Shown in pieces: positions 42,502-51,091 of a stretch of DNA of 64,000 nucleotides (the first letter of the stretch is position 1; each line of letters starts with the position of its first letter). The notes below the pieces were generated by a model, which saw only the letters and a program-made list of their open reading frames with translations, made no database searches and was not told the DNA's origin. The stretch comes from CAZISM01 sp964541895 (GTDB lineage: Bacteria > Zhuqueibacterota > Zhuqueibacteria > Residuimicrobiales > Residuimicrobiaceae), in the NCBI GenBank assembly GCA_964541895.1, contig CAZISM010000002.1, positions 81,576 through 145,575 on the forward strand, read 5' to 3'. The translations under genes and the position numbers were made by a program.

Positions 42502-43167
42502 TCAACACCCTTCTTTTTTCTTCTTTCCCGTCGGCTTGCCGCCAGCCGACGAGCCGCCGCCGGGCAGCGCCAATTTGGGCATGGCCACTTGCGCTTGTTG
42601 TACCGCCTCGCCAGGACCACTCTGGGGCGAGCCGCCAAAATATTTGCTTACCTGTTTGCTTTTTTCGAATGCCTTTTGTTGTTCGGCTGAAGCGTTTTCG
42701 GCTATCCTGGGGAACAGAATTTTATCCTTCCATTCCTCCAAACCCCCAAACAGGATATACACCGACTTGTAATCCTTGGCTTTGAGCAGGAACCAGGCCT
42801 GGGCGGCATGAATACCGCCTTCGGAGTAGATGACGATTTTTTCGTTTCTCTGCAAGCCGGCGTTCAGCAGATTGGAAAGCACAATGTTTTCCGCCGTGGG
42901 GATATTGTACTCAGTGTATTCTTTTTCCGTGCGCAAATCGATCAGACGATAATCCGCTTTGTTCTGGATGATCCAGTCGGCCAGCTCTTCCACGGTCACA
43001 TGATCGACTTTGCTGTCGACGATCATGGCCAGCTCCTGGGCGTCGATGGAGGTTCTGGCGCTGGAATAGGGATTGCCGGAGAACAGGGCCAGGACCGCCA
43101 GGATTAACAGAACGGCTGCGAGCTTTTGATTCAGGCTCAGATTCTTGATGCTATCCGTCAGCTTCAT
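42502..43167 (-). CDS. Membrane-anchored rhodanese-like protein lacking the catalytic Cys
   Basis: A 221-residue protein with one N-terminal membrane segment (residues 15-30) and a rhodanese domain at 55-150. The domain has Y-R-L-I-D-L-R-T-E-K-E-Y near residue 73 and the loop K-I-V-I-Y-S-E-G-G-I-H-A near 110. In active rhodaneses the loop begins with Cys; here the matching position is Ser115. The C-terminal tail is low-complexity and basic and ends K-K-K-K-E-G-C, with a lone cysteine. The gene overlaps the YeeE-type gene upstream by 4 bp and is the last gene before the terminator. It may bind rather than transfer sulfane sulfur, or use the tail Cys. Confidence 0.85.
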   Translation of the reverse strand: MKLTDSIKNLSLNQKLAAVLLILAVLALFSGNPYSSARTSIDAQELAMIVDSKVDHVTVEELADWIIQNKADYRLIDLRTEKEYTEYNIPTAENIVLSNLLNAGLQRNEKIVIYSEGGIHAAQAWFLLKAKDYKSVYILFGGLEEWKDKILFPRIAENASAEQQKAFEKSKQVSKYFGGSPQSGPGEAVQQAQVAMPKLALPGGGSSAGGKPTGKKKKEGC

Positions 43168-43775
43168 TGTTCCTCCGCCGATTTTTTCTCCGCCATTTTC
43201 TTTTCACCCCATTCGGCAGCGGCAAACGCCGCCAGGGCCATGATCGATACCAGAAAGACGATGAAACCGTAGGGCAGATTCAGCAATTGCGGCAATGTCA
43301 CTTTGCCCAGCGAGGAAGATTCATAGAACGCTTCCACCAGGGGAAAGACTTCGCCGAAGGCAAGGATGCCGGCGACGATGCCGAGGAGGTAGACCCAGCC
43401 GTCATAGCGTCCGGTCGCCGCCGAAACGCAGGAGGTGCCCGGACAATAGCCGCCGATGACAAATCCCACGCCCAGCAACAGCCCGCCGACGATCTGGGGC
43501 CACAGGTAGGTCGGATTGATATAAACCAGCGACAAATCGACAAAGCCGATGACGGAGAGATAATAGAGGCCGACCATGGCGGTGACGATGGCGGTGAACA
43601 TTACTTTCAGCACGGCCATGTCGGTGAAATAAAACTGCGCCGCCAGTTTCCGGGCGCTGCCGAATCCGGCCCGTTCCAGAAAAAAACCGAAACCGATGCC
43701 GATCAGCACGGCGACGATGAGACTGACTTCATCGTTAAAATAGCCGAATTTAAAATAGGGTGCGTTCATTGCCAT
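43164..43775 (-). CDS. YeeE/YedE family sulfur transporter subunit (second half)
   Basis: A 203-residue membrane protein with about five helices, of the sulfur-transport (DUF395) family related to thiosulfate transporter TsuA. The signature G-G-Y-C-P-G-T-S-C-V-S-A-A-T-G-R-Y-D-G near residue 115 has the Cys pair thought to handle sulfur. An earlier L-E-R-A-G-F-G-S-A-R-K-L resembles the first half-motif. It overlaps both neighbours (4 bp and 10 bp), so it is translationally coupled with the upstream YeeE gene and the rhodanese. The pair of short genes corresponds to the two halves of full-length YeeE. The start could also be at 43769. Confidence 0.9.
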   Translation of the reverse strand: MAMNAPYFKFGYFNDEVSLIVAVLIGIGFGFFLERAGFGSARKLAAQFYFTDMAVLKVMFTAIVTAMVGLYYLSVIGFVDLSLVYINPTYLWPQIVGGLLLGVGFVIGGYCPGTSCVSAATGRYDGWVYLLGIVAGILAFGEVFPLVEAFYESSSLGKVTLPQLLNLPYGFIVFLVSIMALAAFAAAEWGEKKMAEKKSAEEQ

Positions 43776-44314
43776 TGTCTCCTTACCAGATATGCAAACG
43801 CATAACCGCCCGCAAACACGGACATCATAAAAGCCCAGCTGCCGAAATTAAGCAGCGCGCCGCCGGTGAGCGCCTGGCCGCTGGTGCAGCCCCGCGCCAG
43901 CTTGGCACCCACCGCCATGATCATGCCGCCGAGGAAGGCAAACATCAGCCGTTTGCCGCTGCTGATGCGCGGCCCTTTTTCGATCATTCCTTTGCTGCGA
44001 TGCGCCAGTTTGCCGGAAATAAATCCGCCGATGAACACGCCGAGCACTTCAAAAACCAGCCAATCCTTGAGCGGGTTGGTGGTGCCGTCACCGAGATATT
44101 CAGCGTAAAAGCTGTTCGAGTGGGCGTGTTCGGGGTTGGCCTTCTGCACACTATAAGCGACCATGGACGAGAAGGCCCCGGACGCTCCCAAACCTCTGCC
44201 CATGATGACAAAGGCGAGCAGGAGCACCAGCCCCAGCCCGATGCCGGCCAGATACGGATTCCAGTATGGTTGCGGAGCTTTGCCGGCCTCCGCAACATGT
44301 TGAGGTGAACTCAT
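43766..44314 (-). CDS. YeeE/YedE family sulfur transporter subunit (first half)
   Basis: A 182-residue membrane protein of the same DUF395 family. Diagnostic sequence is V-G-A-K-L-A-R-G-C-T-S-G-Q-A-L-T-G-G-A-L-L near residue 140, with the single conserved Cys of this half. It has four to five hydrophobic segments starting at residue 22. It overlaps the next gene by 10 bp. It is separated by 23 bp from the NrfD-like subunit upstream, so transporter and reductase belong to one operon. Transport of thiosulfate or another sulfur compound into the cell is likely by family; the substrate is not shown. Confidence 0.9.
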   Translation of the reverse strand: MSSPQHVAEAGKAPQPYWNPYLAGIGLGLVLLLAFVIMGRGLGASGAFSSMVAYSVQKANPEHAHSNSFYAEYLGDGTTNPLKDWLVFEVLGVFIGGFISGKLAHRSKGMIEKGPRISSGKRLMFAFLGGMIMAVGAKLARGCTSGQALTGGALLNFGSWAFMMSVFAGGYAFAYLVRRQWQ

Positions 44315-44337
44315 AGTAATTCTCCCTTGGCAGGTTT

Positions 44338-45288
44338 CTATTTAACAAAGTGAGCGTTCACATAGTGACTGTATTGCCCGGCGCCAACGATGACAAAGCG
44401 CAGGATCAAGCCGCCGAGGATCACCAGCAGCGGCGCCACCGGCGTGTGTTTGACCAGGTGCCGGACGGACAGGGATTGGATGAGCAGGGGCACCAGAATG
44501 CCCATGAGGACGACAAAGACCCAGAACACGGCCGCATACGGCCCGTTCAACAAAAGTTTGGCGGATTGTATCTGCACTTCGGTGGAGCTGAGCAGGCCGA
44601 TAAAAAACAGGGCAATGATCACCAGCTCGATGGAGAGAAACAGGTTGTCCGCTCTCGCCAGCATCTCGCTCTCCTTCCGGTCGCTGGCGATCATGTGCAC
44701 CAGCGCAGAGGCGGTGGACAGTCCGGACACCAGAAAGAGAAGGCCCAGAATGGCGCTGTTCCATAAGGGGCGGGCGCCCAGAGCGCTGAGCAGAATGCCG
44801 GTGTAAATGCCGAGCATGATGCCGAGCACAATGTTGGTCCAGCCGATGAGCGGTCGGATACCTCGCAGCGTGGAGAATTTTTCCGACCAGCTTTTCAGGA
44901 CCGGCAACGGCGTTGCCAGCCATACCGGCACGTGCAGCATGAAATTGGCGGCAAGGGCAGGATACACCAGCAGCAGGATCCAGGCCCCCCAGGACATGGG
45001 CGATTTGATTTCGAACGTCGTGTACAATCGCCAGACGTAGAGCTTGTGTTCCAGATCCAGGAACAGGGCCAGCATGCCGAGGCTGAGAAGCACCAGGCCG
45101 ATCAGGGGAATGCGATAGCAGATGCATTGGTAATCCGCATCGCGTCCCTTGAGGAAAAAATATCCGGATACGATCATCATGCCGGCCACCAGGCCGCCCA
45201 GAAAAAGATAGAGCGGGATCTCCCAGCCCCAGACATGGACGACCGGATCGATCATCTCGTTATGACGGGTTGACGTGAGTTCTGTCAT
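44338..45288 (-). CDS. NrfD/PsrC-like membrane subunit of a sulfur reductase
   Basis: A 316-residue integral membrane protein with eight to nine hydrophobic helices. The opening P-V-V-H-V-W-G-W-E-I-P-L-Y-L-F-L-G-G-L-V-A-G is the standard PsrC/NrfD first helix, followed by D-L-E-H-K-L-Y-V-W-R and S-P-M-S-W-G-A-W-I-L. It would be the quinol-interacting membrane anchor of the adjacent iron-sulfur and molybdenum subunits. The gene lies 12 bp after the iron-sulfur subunit. Whether it moves protons, as proposed for some PsrC proteins, cannot be told. Confidence 0.92.
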   Translation of the reverse strand: MTELTSTRHNEMIDPVVHVWGWEIPLYLFLGGLVAGMMIVSGYFFLKGRDADYQCICYRIPLIGLVLLSLGMLALFLDLEHKLYVWRLYTTFEIKSPMSWGAWILLLVYPALAANFMLHVPVWLATPLPVLKSWSEKFSTLRGIRPLIGWTNIVLGIMLGIYTGILLSALGARPLWNSAILGLLFLVSGLSTASALVHMIASDRKESEMLARADNLFLSIELVIIALFFIGLLSSTEVQIQSAKLLLNGPYAAVFWVFVVLMGILVPLLIQSLSVRHLVKHTPVAPLLVILGGLILRFVIVGAGQYSHYVNAHFVK

Positions 45289-45300
45289 CTTGGCCTCGTA

Positions 45301-45840
45301 TTAGATCAGGTAGAATATGTGCGGTTGCGTTCCGGCCTCGCCGATGAGCGCGTGATGGTTGCGTTCGGCGAGCAGCTTGCTCACGGTGCTGTTGGCGTCC
45401 TCCACATCGCCGAAATACATACAATGGGTGGGACACACAGAGACGCAGGCCGGGTCCAATCCCTGTTCGACGCGGTGGATGCAAAAGGTGCACTTGTCGG
45501 CGTAGCCGCCCGGATGGATAAAACGGGCGTCGTAGGGACAGGAAGCCAGACAGGCCTTGCAGCCGATGCAAAGCTCATGATGCACCAGCACCACACCACC
45601 GCGCTCATGAATGTGACTGGCGCCGGTGGGACAGCAGTAGACGCAGGGCGGGTTGTCGCACTGGTTACACCGTTCAGAGCGGATCTCCATGTGCACCTTG
45701 GGGAATTTGCCCTTTGCTTCCGTGGTGATCCAGTCGCGATTAAACCCTTCCGGCACGCGATTTTCGGTCTTGCAGGCGACGACGCAGTCCATGCAGCCGA
45801 CGCATTTCAACGTATCTATTACCATTGCGTATCGCGCCAT
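45301..45840 (-). CDS. Four-cluster ferredoxin subunit (PsrB/PhsB-like)
   Basis: A 179-residue iron-sulfur protein with four complete 4Fe-4S motifs: C-V-G-C-M-D-C-V-V-A-C, C-N-Q-C-D-N-P-P-C-V-Y-C-C-P, C-I-G-C-K-A-C-L-A-S-C-P and C-T-F-C-x(11)-C-V-S-V-C-P. The start at 45840 is chosen because the ggaggcg element in the end of the molybdenum subunit gene serves as its ribosome binding site; it nearly touches that gene's stop. It carries electrons between the membrane subunit and the catalytic subunit of the molybdoenzyme. Confidence 0.95.
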   Translation of the reverse strand: MARYAMVIDTLKCVGCMDCVVACKTENRVPEGFNRDWITTEAKGKFPKVHMEIRSERCNQCDNPPCVYCCPTGASHIHERGGVVLVHHELCIGCKACLASCPYDARFIHPGGYADKCTFCIHRVEQGLDPACVSVCPTHCMYFGDVEDANSTVSKLLAERNHHALIGEAGTQPHIFYLI

Positions 45841-45841
45841 A

Positions 45842-48037
45842 TCACGCCTCCAGCTCAATCGTCACAAAATTGACATTCATCGCCGTGCCTCCCATAAGCG
45901 GATCGACCGTATAGTCCGTGATGAGCTGCGCGTCGCTCGCGCCCTTGTTGTAGGCGAACTTTAACATTTTCGCATTGTGACCAAAGCCGTGGATCATATA
46001 CACACAATCGGTGCGAATGCGCTCGGTGGCCTTGACCTTTACTCTGTTGCTGACAACGCCGTCCTGGTTTTTCAGGCGGATGTGATCGCCGCTTTTCAGG
46101 CCGTAGCGGTTGGCGATGTCCTGATTGATCCACACTTCGTTTTCGTCGACCATATCCATCAAGATCCGGTTCGATTGGGTGCGGCTGAAGGAATGGACCG
46201 GCGTCCGGCCGTACAACAGGCGAAAATATCCAGGTGGCGGCTGCGGCGGTTGCTTGTATTTGGGCACAGGATCGAATCCCGCTTCTGCCAGCTGCAGCGA
46301 GTAGAACTCGATCTTTCCGGAGGGCGTGGGAAAGAGGTCGGCGACGCCTTCGCTGAAATAGATCGGCTGTTTCTCGCCGAGGATGATGCCCTCCTGTTTC
46401 AATTGCTCATAGCTCAAGCCGGCGGCATCCAGCCGCTGCTTGAAATAGTCTTCGATCGTCTCCCAGGGAAAATAGTGACCGAGGCCGAGTTTGTCGGCCA
46501 GATTTTTGGCGATCCACCAGTTGGGCTTTTGATCGTGAGGCGGTTTCACCGCCGGCTGTCGCAGGGCGACAAACGGCTCGCGGAACCATTCCACATTCAG
46601 ATCGTCGTGTCGTTCCAGGTACACGGACTCGGGCAGGATCACGTCCGCCCAGCCGGCTATCTCTGCAGGTATGACATCAATCACCACCAGCAGATCGAGA
46701 TTTTTGATGGCTTGAAGGGTCTCTTCTTCATTGGGCAGGGCGTGAATCAGATTGGTGGCATACACCATCCACCCTTTGATGGGATAGGGCTTGCCGGTGA
46801 TCGTAGCCTCCCGGATACCGGTCGTGATGGTCTCGTGGGCAAAAGGATATTTTTTGTTTGGATTATCGACCTTGCCCCTGTTCGAATGCGGGTACTCGGG
46901 ATAAGGATAGGCGGGGACATCCATGCTCACGGGATAGTAAAAGCCGCCTTTGACGCCCCAGTTGCCCATGAGCGCATTGAGCAGGGCGATGGCCCGCGAT
47001 CTTTGGGTGTCGTCGCCGTACCAGGTGACGTGTCGACCGGGATGGATGAGCGTGGCCGGTTTGTACCTGGCCATTTCTCTGGCCGTGGCGCGGATCAATT
47101 CCGGCTCGATGCCGGTTTCCGGATAGGCCCATTCCGGGGTGTAGGGGAGGATTTCGTTTCTGAAATTTTCAAAGCCAAAGCCGTACTTGTCGACGTATTC
47201 CCTGTTGTAGAGGTTTTCCGTGACCAGGACATTCATCCACGCCAGCAGCAGGGCCAAATCGGCACCGGGTTTGATGGGCAGATAGTATTTGGCTTTGCCG
47301 GCGGCTACCGACAGGCGCGGATCCACGACGATAAGGCTGGCTTTATTTTCAAGCGCATGACTGAACTCCTGCACCTGCGTGTTGTGCATGTTCTCCCCGA
47401 GGTGCGAGCCGATCAGCACCAGACATTGGGCGTTCCGGATGTCGGTTCGTTCCGGAGAGCTCACATCCTCGCCAAAGGTCAGCTTGAAACCCACGTCCCG
47501 CGGACCCCGGCATTGGGCGAAGGAGGGCGCTGAAATATTGGCAGAGCCATAGGCTTTGAAGGTGTGTTTAAGAAAGTTGCCGCCGATGCCGTGGCTAAAG
47601 AGCGCCATGGCTTCCGGGCCATGCTCAGCCTTGATTTTTATCATTTTATCGGCGATAAAAGTGAGGGCTTCTTCCCAGGAGACTGCGGTCCACTGCTCTT
47701 CGCCGCGCACAGATTTGCGCAGCAGCGGTGTTTTCAGGCGATCGGGATCGAAATGGGCGCCGACGCCGCCGGTACCGCGCGGACAGAGCCGGCCGCGGCT
47801 GAGCGGGTCGAGCGGATTGCCCTCCACTTTCCACAAGGTGCCGTCCTGAACGTAGGCGATGGCGCCGCATTTCCAGAAGCAGATGTCACAAAACGTCGGA
47901 ATTTTTTGCAGCCCTTTGGCCGGCTTTTCCGTGGTCGACGTCTCAGCCGCTGTTCCCAGAGATCCGCTTGCCGCGGCGGCTGCCGCCACCGAAACGCCAC
48001 CAATTTTTAAGAACTTGCGCCTTGAAATGGTATCCAT
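45842..48037 (-). CDS. Molybdopterin oxidoreductase catalytic subunit (PsrA/PhsA-like)
   Basis: A 731-residue DMSO-reductase-family enzyme. The start at 48037 gives a Tat signal (S-R-R-K-F-L-K-I-G-G) and follows ggtggagcattc. The 4Fe-4S site is C-D-I-C-F-W-K-C near residue 50 with a later R-L-C-P-R-G. The molybdenum ligand is probably the Cys in S-F-A-Q-C-R-G-P-R-D near residue 172, as in polysulfide/thiosulfate reductases. Downstream are H-P-G-R-H-V-T-W-Y-G-D-D, P-E-S-V-Y-L-E-R-H-D and G-R-T-P-V-H-S-F-S-R-T. With PsrB- and NrfD-like partners it forms a three-subunit membrane complex. Sulfur substrate fits the YeeE/rhodanese neighbours, but tetrathionate or arsenate cannot be excluded. Confidence 0.93.
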   Translation of the reverse strand: MDTISRRKFLKIGGVSVAAAAAASGSLGTAAETSTTEKPAKGLQKIPTFCDICFWKCGAIAYVQDGTLWKVEGNPLDPLSRGRLCPRGTGGVGAHFDPDRLKTPLLRKSVRGEEQWTAVSWEEALTFIADKMIKIKAEHGPEAMALFSHGIGGNFLKHTFKAYGSANISAPSFAQCRGPRDVGFKLTFGEDVSSPERTDIRNAQCLVLIGSHLGENMHNTQVQEFSHALENKASLIVVDPRLSVAAGKAKYYLPIKPGADLALLLAWMNVLVTENLYNREYVDKYGFGFENFRNEILPYTPEWAYPETGIEPELIRATAREMARYKPATLIHPGRHVTWYGDDTQRSRAIALLNALMGNWGVKGGFYYPVSMDVPAYPYPEYPHSNRGKVDNPNKKYPFAHETITTGIREATITGKPYPIKGWMVYATNLIHALPNEEETLQAIKNLDLLVVIDVIPAEIAGWADVILPESVYLERHDDLNVEWFREPFVALRQPAVKPPHDQKPNWWIAKNLADKLGLGHYFPWETIEDYFKQRLDAAGLSYEQLKQEGIILGEKQPIYFSEGVADLFPTPSGKIEFYSLQLAEAGFDPVPKYKQPPQPPPGYFRLLYGRTPVHSFSRTQSNRILMDMVDENEVWINQDIANRYGLKSGDHIRLKNQDGVVSNRVKVKATERIRTDCVYMIHGFGHNAKMLKFAYNKGASDAQLITDYTVDPLMGGTAMNVNFVTIELEA

Positions 48038-48116
48038 GAATGCTCCACCATTGTGATACATCGCGAAAAGTCCATGTTTCCAAAAAGACACTAAAATTAA
48101 TTATACCTGCACCCAT

Positions 48117-48830
48117 TCACAAGCGCAAAGTGCAAAAACCGTCGAGGCCTTCATCACATTGCTGGCCCAGTTTCTTATAGTCATCAGGACTGTTCATGTT
48201 AAAAAACAGTTCATCTTTATAGAACGGCAGAAGATGAGCTTCGAAAATCTCTGTTTCGACAGCTGCAAACAGGTTGCGGAAAGAGCGAAAGCCGTGTTGC
48301 GGCGGAGCGGCGAGAATCTTATCGATGGCGGGCAAGGCCCCTTTGTGATAACGCCCGGGCAACGGCTGCAAAAAACCGGCTGCGCGGCAGATGACGATGG
48401 ATCTTTCGGAAGGCAAAGCGGCGATATGTGCCAGCATCTCCCTGCTCATGCGCGGCAGGTCGCAGGAGATGACCAGATTGGCATCGGTCCTGGAATGCAA
48501 GAGAGCGGCATGGAGGCCCGCCAGCGGACCTGCATCCTGGTACACGTCTGCCACCTTGGGCAGCTGCAGAAAAGCCATTTCCTCTACAGAGTTGGTGCTG
48601 AGAATGACTTTAGAGAATAGGGATGACATCAAATCGACAATGATCTCGATGACCGTCTTGTCGCCGATTTTAAGAAGGGATTTGTTGGTGCCCATGCGGC
48701 TGTTTTTGCCGCCGCTGAGAACGATGCCAGTGATGTCAGAGTGCACAGTTGATGACGGTGTGAATTGGGCTGGTGACCAGAGTCGGTTTCGATTCCACGC
48801 TGCCGAATCCTTTTTTATGGTTAGATGCAT
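48117..48830 (-). CDS. mobA: Molybdenum cofactor guanylyltransferase
   Basis: A nucleotidyltransferase with the MobA opening I-T-G-I-V-L-S-G-G-K-N-S-R-M-G-T-N-K near residue 33, D-A-G-P-L-A-G-L-H-A-A-L near 95, S-C-D-L-P-R-M near 120 and a terminal F-N-M-N-S-P-D-D-Y-K. It attaches GMP to molybdopterin to form the MGD cofactor required by the adjacent PsrA-like enzyme. The ATG at 48830 gives 237 residues; a GTG at 48746 would start just before the conserved strand and is also possible, since no strong ribosome binding site is seen at 48830. Confidence 0.93.
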   Translation of the reverse strand: MHLTIKKDSAAWNRNRLWSPAQFTPSSTVHSDITGIVLSGGKNSRMGTNKSLLKIGDKTVIEIIVDLMSSLFSKVILSTNSVEEMAFLQLPKVADVYQDAGPLAGLHAALLHSRTDANLVISCDLPRMSREMLAHIAALPSERSIVICRAAGFLQPLPGRYHKGALPAIDKILAAPPQHGFRSFRNLFAAVETEIFEAHLLPFYKDELFFNMNSPDDYKKLGQQCDEGLDGFCTLRL

Positions 48831-48941
48831 GACCGATCAAAAGGATGCAGAGGAGTGATCATGTATGGCCATGCTCTGAGCGGCGCCCGTTCAGAGTTCA
48901 CGTTTAGCGGGCCGGGGCGGGGACGTATCCTGAAACGGGCT

Positions 48942-49169
48942 TTATTTTTTCACAATCCTGCCCACACACGTGTTCGCCGATTTGCACCAATCGGTACAGG
49001 ACAAATTCAGACGCGGATTCAACACCTCTTTTTTGCACTGCGGACATGTACGCATGGGCTCGTCTTTCCAGAATTCGATTTCAGTCTGGCACCCAGGACA
49101 GGCGATGTCGTAAATATCTTCGGGCTTCCAACTGCGCATATCCTGACCGGGACAACGGGGCTCGTTCAT
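48942..49169 (-). CDS. Small zinc-ribbon protein in the CODH/ACS cluster
   Basis: A 75-residue protein with a zinc-ribbon layout: I-A-C-P-G-C-Q-T-E-I near residue 23, R-T-C-P-Q-C-K-K-E near 40, and a C-terminal C-T-D-W-C-K-S-A-N-T-C-V-G set. Eight cysteines in all could hold one or two metals. It begins 4 bp after the end of the RACo-like gene and is probably co-transcribed with it. Similar small cysteine-rich proteins are known beside CODH/ACS genes but have no assigned job; metal delivery or electron transfer is a guess. Confidence 0.8.
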   Translation of the reverse strand: MNEPRCPGQDMRSWKPEDIYDIACPGCQTEIEFWKDEPMRTCPQCKKEVLNPRLNLSCTDWCKSANTCVGRIVKK

Positions 49170-49173
49170 CGGT

Positions 49174-51090
49174 TCATCCTCTACGATCAGCGGTTGTTCT
49201 CTGTGCGCTCGGAAACAGGTTGCTGTTGGTATGCGGCAAAAAGAGCGCCCCTGTGTACTGATTCATATAGCCGGGTTTGACCGAGAGATCTATATAAGTC
49301 ATCTTTCTGGCCAACTGCAACTGCTTTTCTCTGTATTCCTGTGAGACCAGTACCATAAACGCGCCGCTCAGCGATGAATTGCCGATGTAGGCGAACCTGG
49401 CCCTGTCCAGGTCCGGCAGCAGGCCGATACAGATGGCTTTTTCAATATCAAGAAAGCGACCAAAGCCGCCGGCAATATAGACCTGCTGCAGGTCACTGAA
49501 ATTCAGGCCGGTCTGCTCCAGCATGACCGCAATGGCGGAAAAAATAGCCGCCTTGGCGCGCAGAATGTTTTCGATATCCGCTTCGCTGATGGTGATGGCC
49601 TGGCCGATGCCGCTCTGCTCTTCCGCTGCGATGACATAGACTGCCTGACGGCCCTGAATCCGGATCGCCGGCGAAGGTTTGCTGCGATTCAGTTTGCCGG
49701 CGGCGTCGATCCAGCCGGACATGAACAGTTCAGCCAGCAGGGAGATCATGCCGGAGCCGCAAATGCCCCTGGGCAATACATGCCCGATGGTCTGATAGGC
49801 GGCCACGCCGGTTTCCCTGTCCACTTCCACTTTTTCTATGGCGCCCAGCGAGGCGCGCATGCCGAATTCGATGCCGCCGCCTTCAAAGGCCGGTCCGGCC
49901 GAACAAGCGCAGGTCATGAGAAAATCGCTGTTGCCGATCACCATTTCGCCGTTGGTGCCGATATCGATGAACAGATTGATGCCTTCCGCATCAGCGGCCA
50001 TATCGGTGCAAAGCAGGCCGGAGGTGATGTCACCGCCCACATAGCTGCCGACGGCCGGTGCCATGTATACCCATGAATTTGGATTTATTTCCAGGCCAAT
50101 TTCCCTGGAGGTGAAATAATGCGCCTCCAACAGCGTCGGTGTGTACGGATCCAGGCGGAGATATTCCGGATTCAAGCCCAGCAACAGGTGGATCATGGTG
50201 GTGTTGCCGGCTACCACGGCGTTGCTGATCTCTTTGGGATCCACACCGTGTGCCCGGCACACCTGCTCCACCAGCGCATTGATGGTTTTCAGCACCCGCC
50301 GCTGCAGCTCCTGCAACCGTGCCGGTGTGCGCGCATAATTGATGCGACTGATAACGTCCAGCCCGCACGCCACCTGATCGTTATAGGCCGTGCGCGTGGC
50401 GATGATGCGCGCCAACGGCAGAAACACCAGCTGCACGGCGACGGTGGTGGTGCCGACGTCAATGGCGATGCCATAGTGCCGCGTCGTCTGATTGCCGGGC
50501 TCTACGTCGACGATATAATAGCGCTGCGATGAACGTACCAGCGTAATGGTAACCTGGCCATCCTGTTGTCGTAACACTTGGGCGATTTTTTGGATCACCG
50601 GCAGGGCATAGTGAAACTCCACCTTGCCCCACTCTTTTTGCACCGTGCGCGTCAATCGCTCCAGATCGGAGAGGCCGTCTTCCAATTGCGGAGGCGGCAC
50701 CTGTACCAGCCATTTCAGCGTCAGCGGATCGTACTGCCACTCTTTGGGAAAGAGCTCCTTTCGAATCAGCAGCTGCGAATCGGTTTCGTCGATAAACTGG
50801 CCGCCGTCCCGACTCGCCTGCGCCGGAATCTCGATAACAACGGGTTTTTCAAGCACACGGGTCTTGCAGGCCAGCACATGGCCGTCGCTCAACGCCGAGC
50901 CGGACAATATGCCCTGGCTGTTGGAATCCACCTCCCCGCTTTTGACATGCACAATGCAGTTGCCGCAGGTGCCTTTGCCGCCGCAGGAGAGATCCACCTC
51001 GATGTCGGCCAGACGCATGGCATCGAGAAGCTCTGTGCCGTCTGTTACGCTGATAGTTTTGCCTAAAGGCAGAAACGTGATCACCGGCAT
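49174..51090 (-). CDS. RACo-like reductive activator of corrinoid protein (2Fe-2S plus ASKHA)
   Basis: A 638-residue protein with an N-terminal 2Fe-2S ferredoxin domain (L-S-C-G-G-K-G-T-C-G-N-C at residues 35-46 and L-A-C-K-T near 73), a linker, and a C-terminal ASKHA ATPase domain (DUF4445) opening with Y-G-I-A-I-D-V-G-T-T-T-V-A near residue 206. Further marks are N-A-V-V-A-G-N-T-T-M-I-H-L-L, F-I-D-I-G-T-N-G-E-M-V, and G-G-F-G-R-F-L near 555. Such proteins use ATP hydrolysis to drive one-electron reduction of inactive Co(II) corrinoid to Co(I) in the corrinoid iron-sulfur protein. It sits directly behind acsC (1 bp gap), its predicted client. Confidence 0.92.
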   Translation of the reverse strand: MPVITFLPLGKTISVTDGTELLDAMRLADIEVDLSCGGKGTCGNCIVHVKSGEVDSNSQGILSGSALSDGHVLACKTRVLEKPVVIEIPAQASRDGGQFIDETDSQLLIRKELFPKEWQYDPLTLKWLVQVPPPQLEDGLSDLERLTRTVQKEWGKVEFHYALPVIQKIAQVLRQQDGQVTITLVRSSQRYYIVDVEPGNQTTRHYGIAIDVGTTTVAVQLVFLPLARIIATRTAYNDQVACGLDVISRINYARTPARLQELQRRVLKTINALVEQVCRAHGVDPKEISNAVVAGNTTMIHLLLGLNPEYLRLDPYTPTLLEAHYFTSREIGLEINPNSWVYMAPAVGSYVGGDITSGLLCTDMAADAEGINLFIDIGTNGEMVIGNSDFLMTCACSAGPAFEGGGIEFGMRASLGAIEKVEVDRETGVAAYQTIGHVLPRGICGSGMISLLAELFMSGWIDAAGKLNRSKPSPAIRIQGRQAVYVIAAEEQSGIGQAITISEADIENILRAKAAIFSAIAVMLEQTGLNFSDLQQVYIAGGFGRFLDIEKAICIGLLPDLDRARFAYIGNSSLSGAFMVLVSQEYREKQLQLARKMTYIDLSVKPGYMNQYTGALFLPHTNSNLFPSAQRTTADRRG

Positions 51091-51091
51091 G

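Noticed and set aside
45977..47533. 518-codon plus-strand frame
   Set aside because: Antisense to the PsrA-like catalytic subunit; low-complexity translation with no family.
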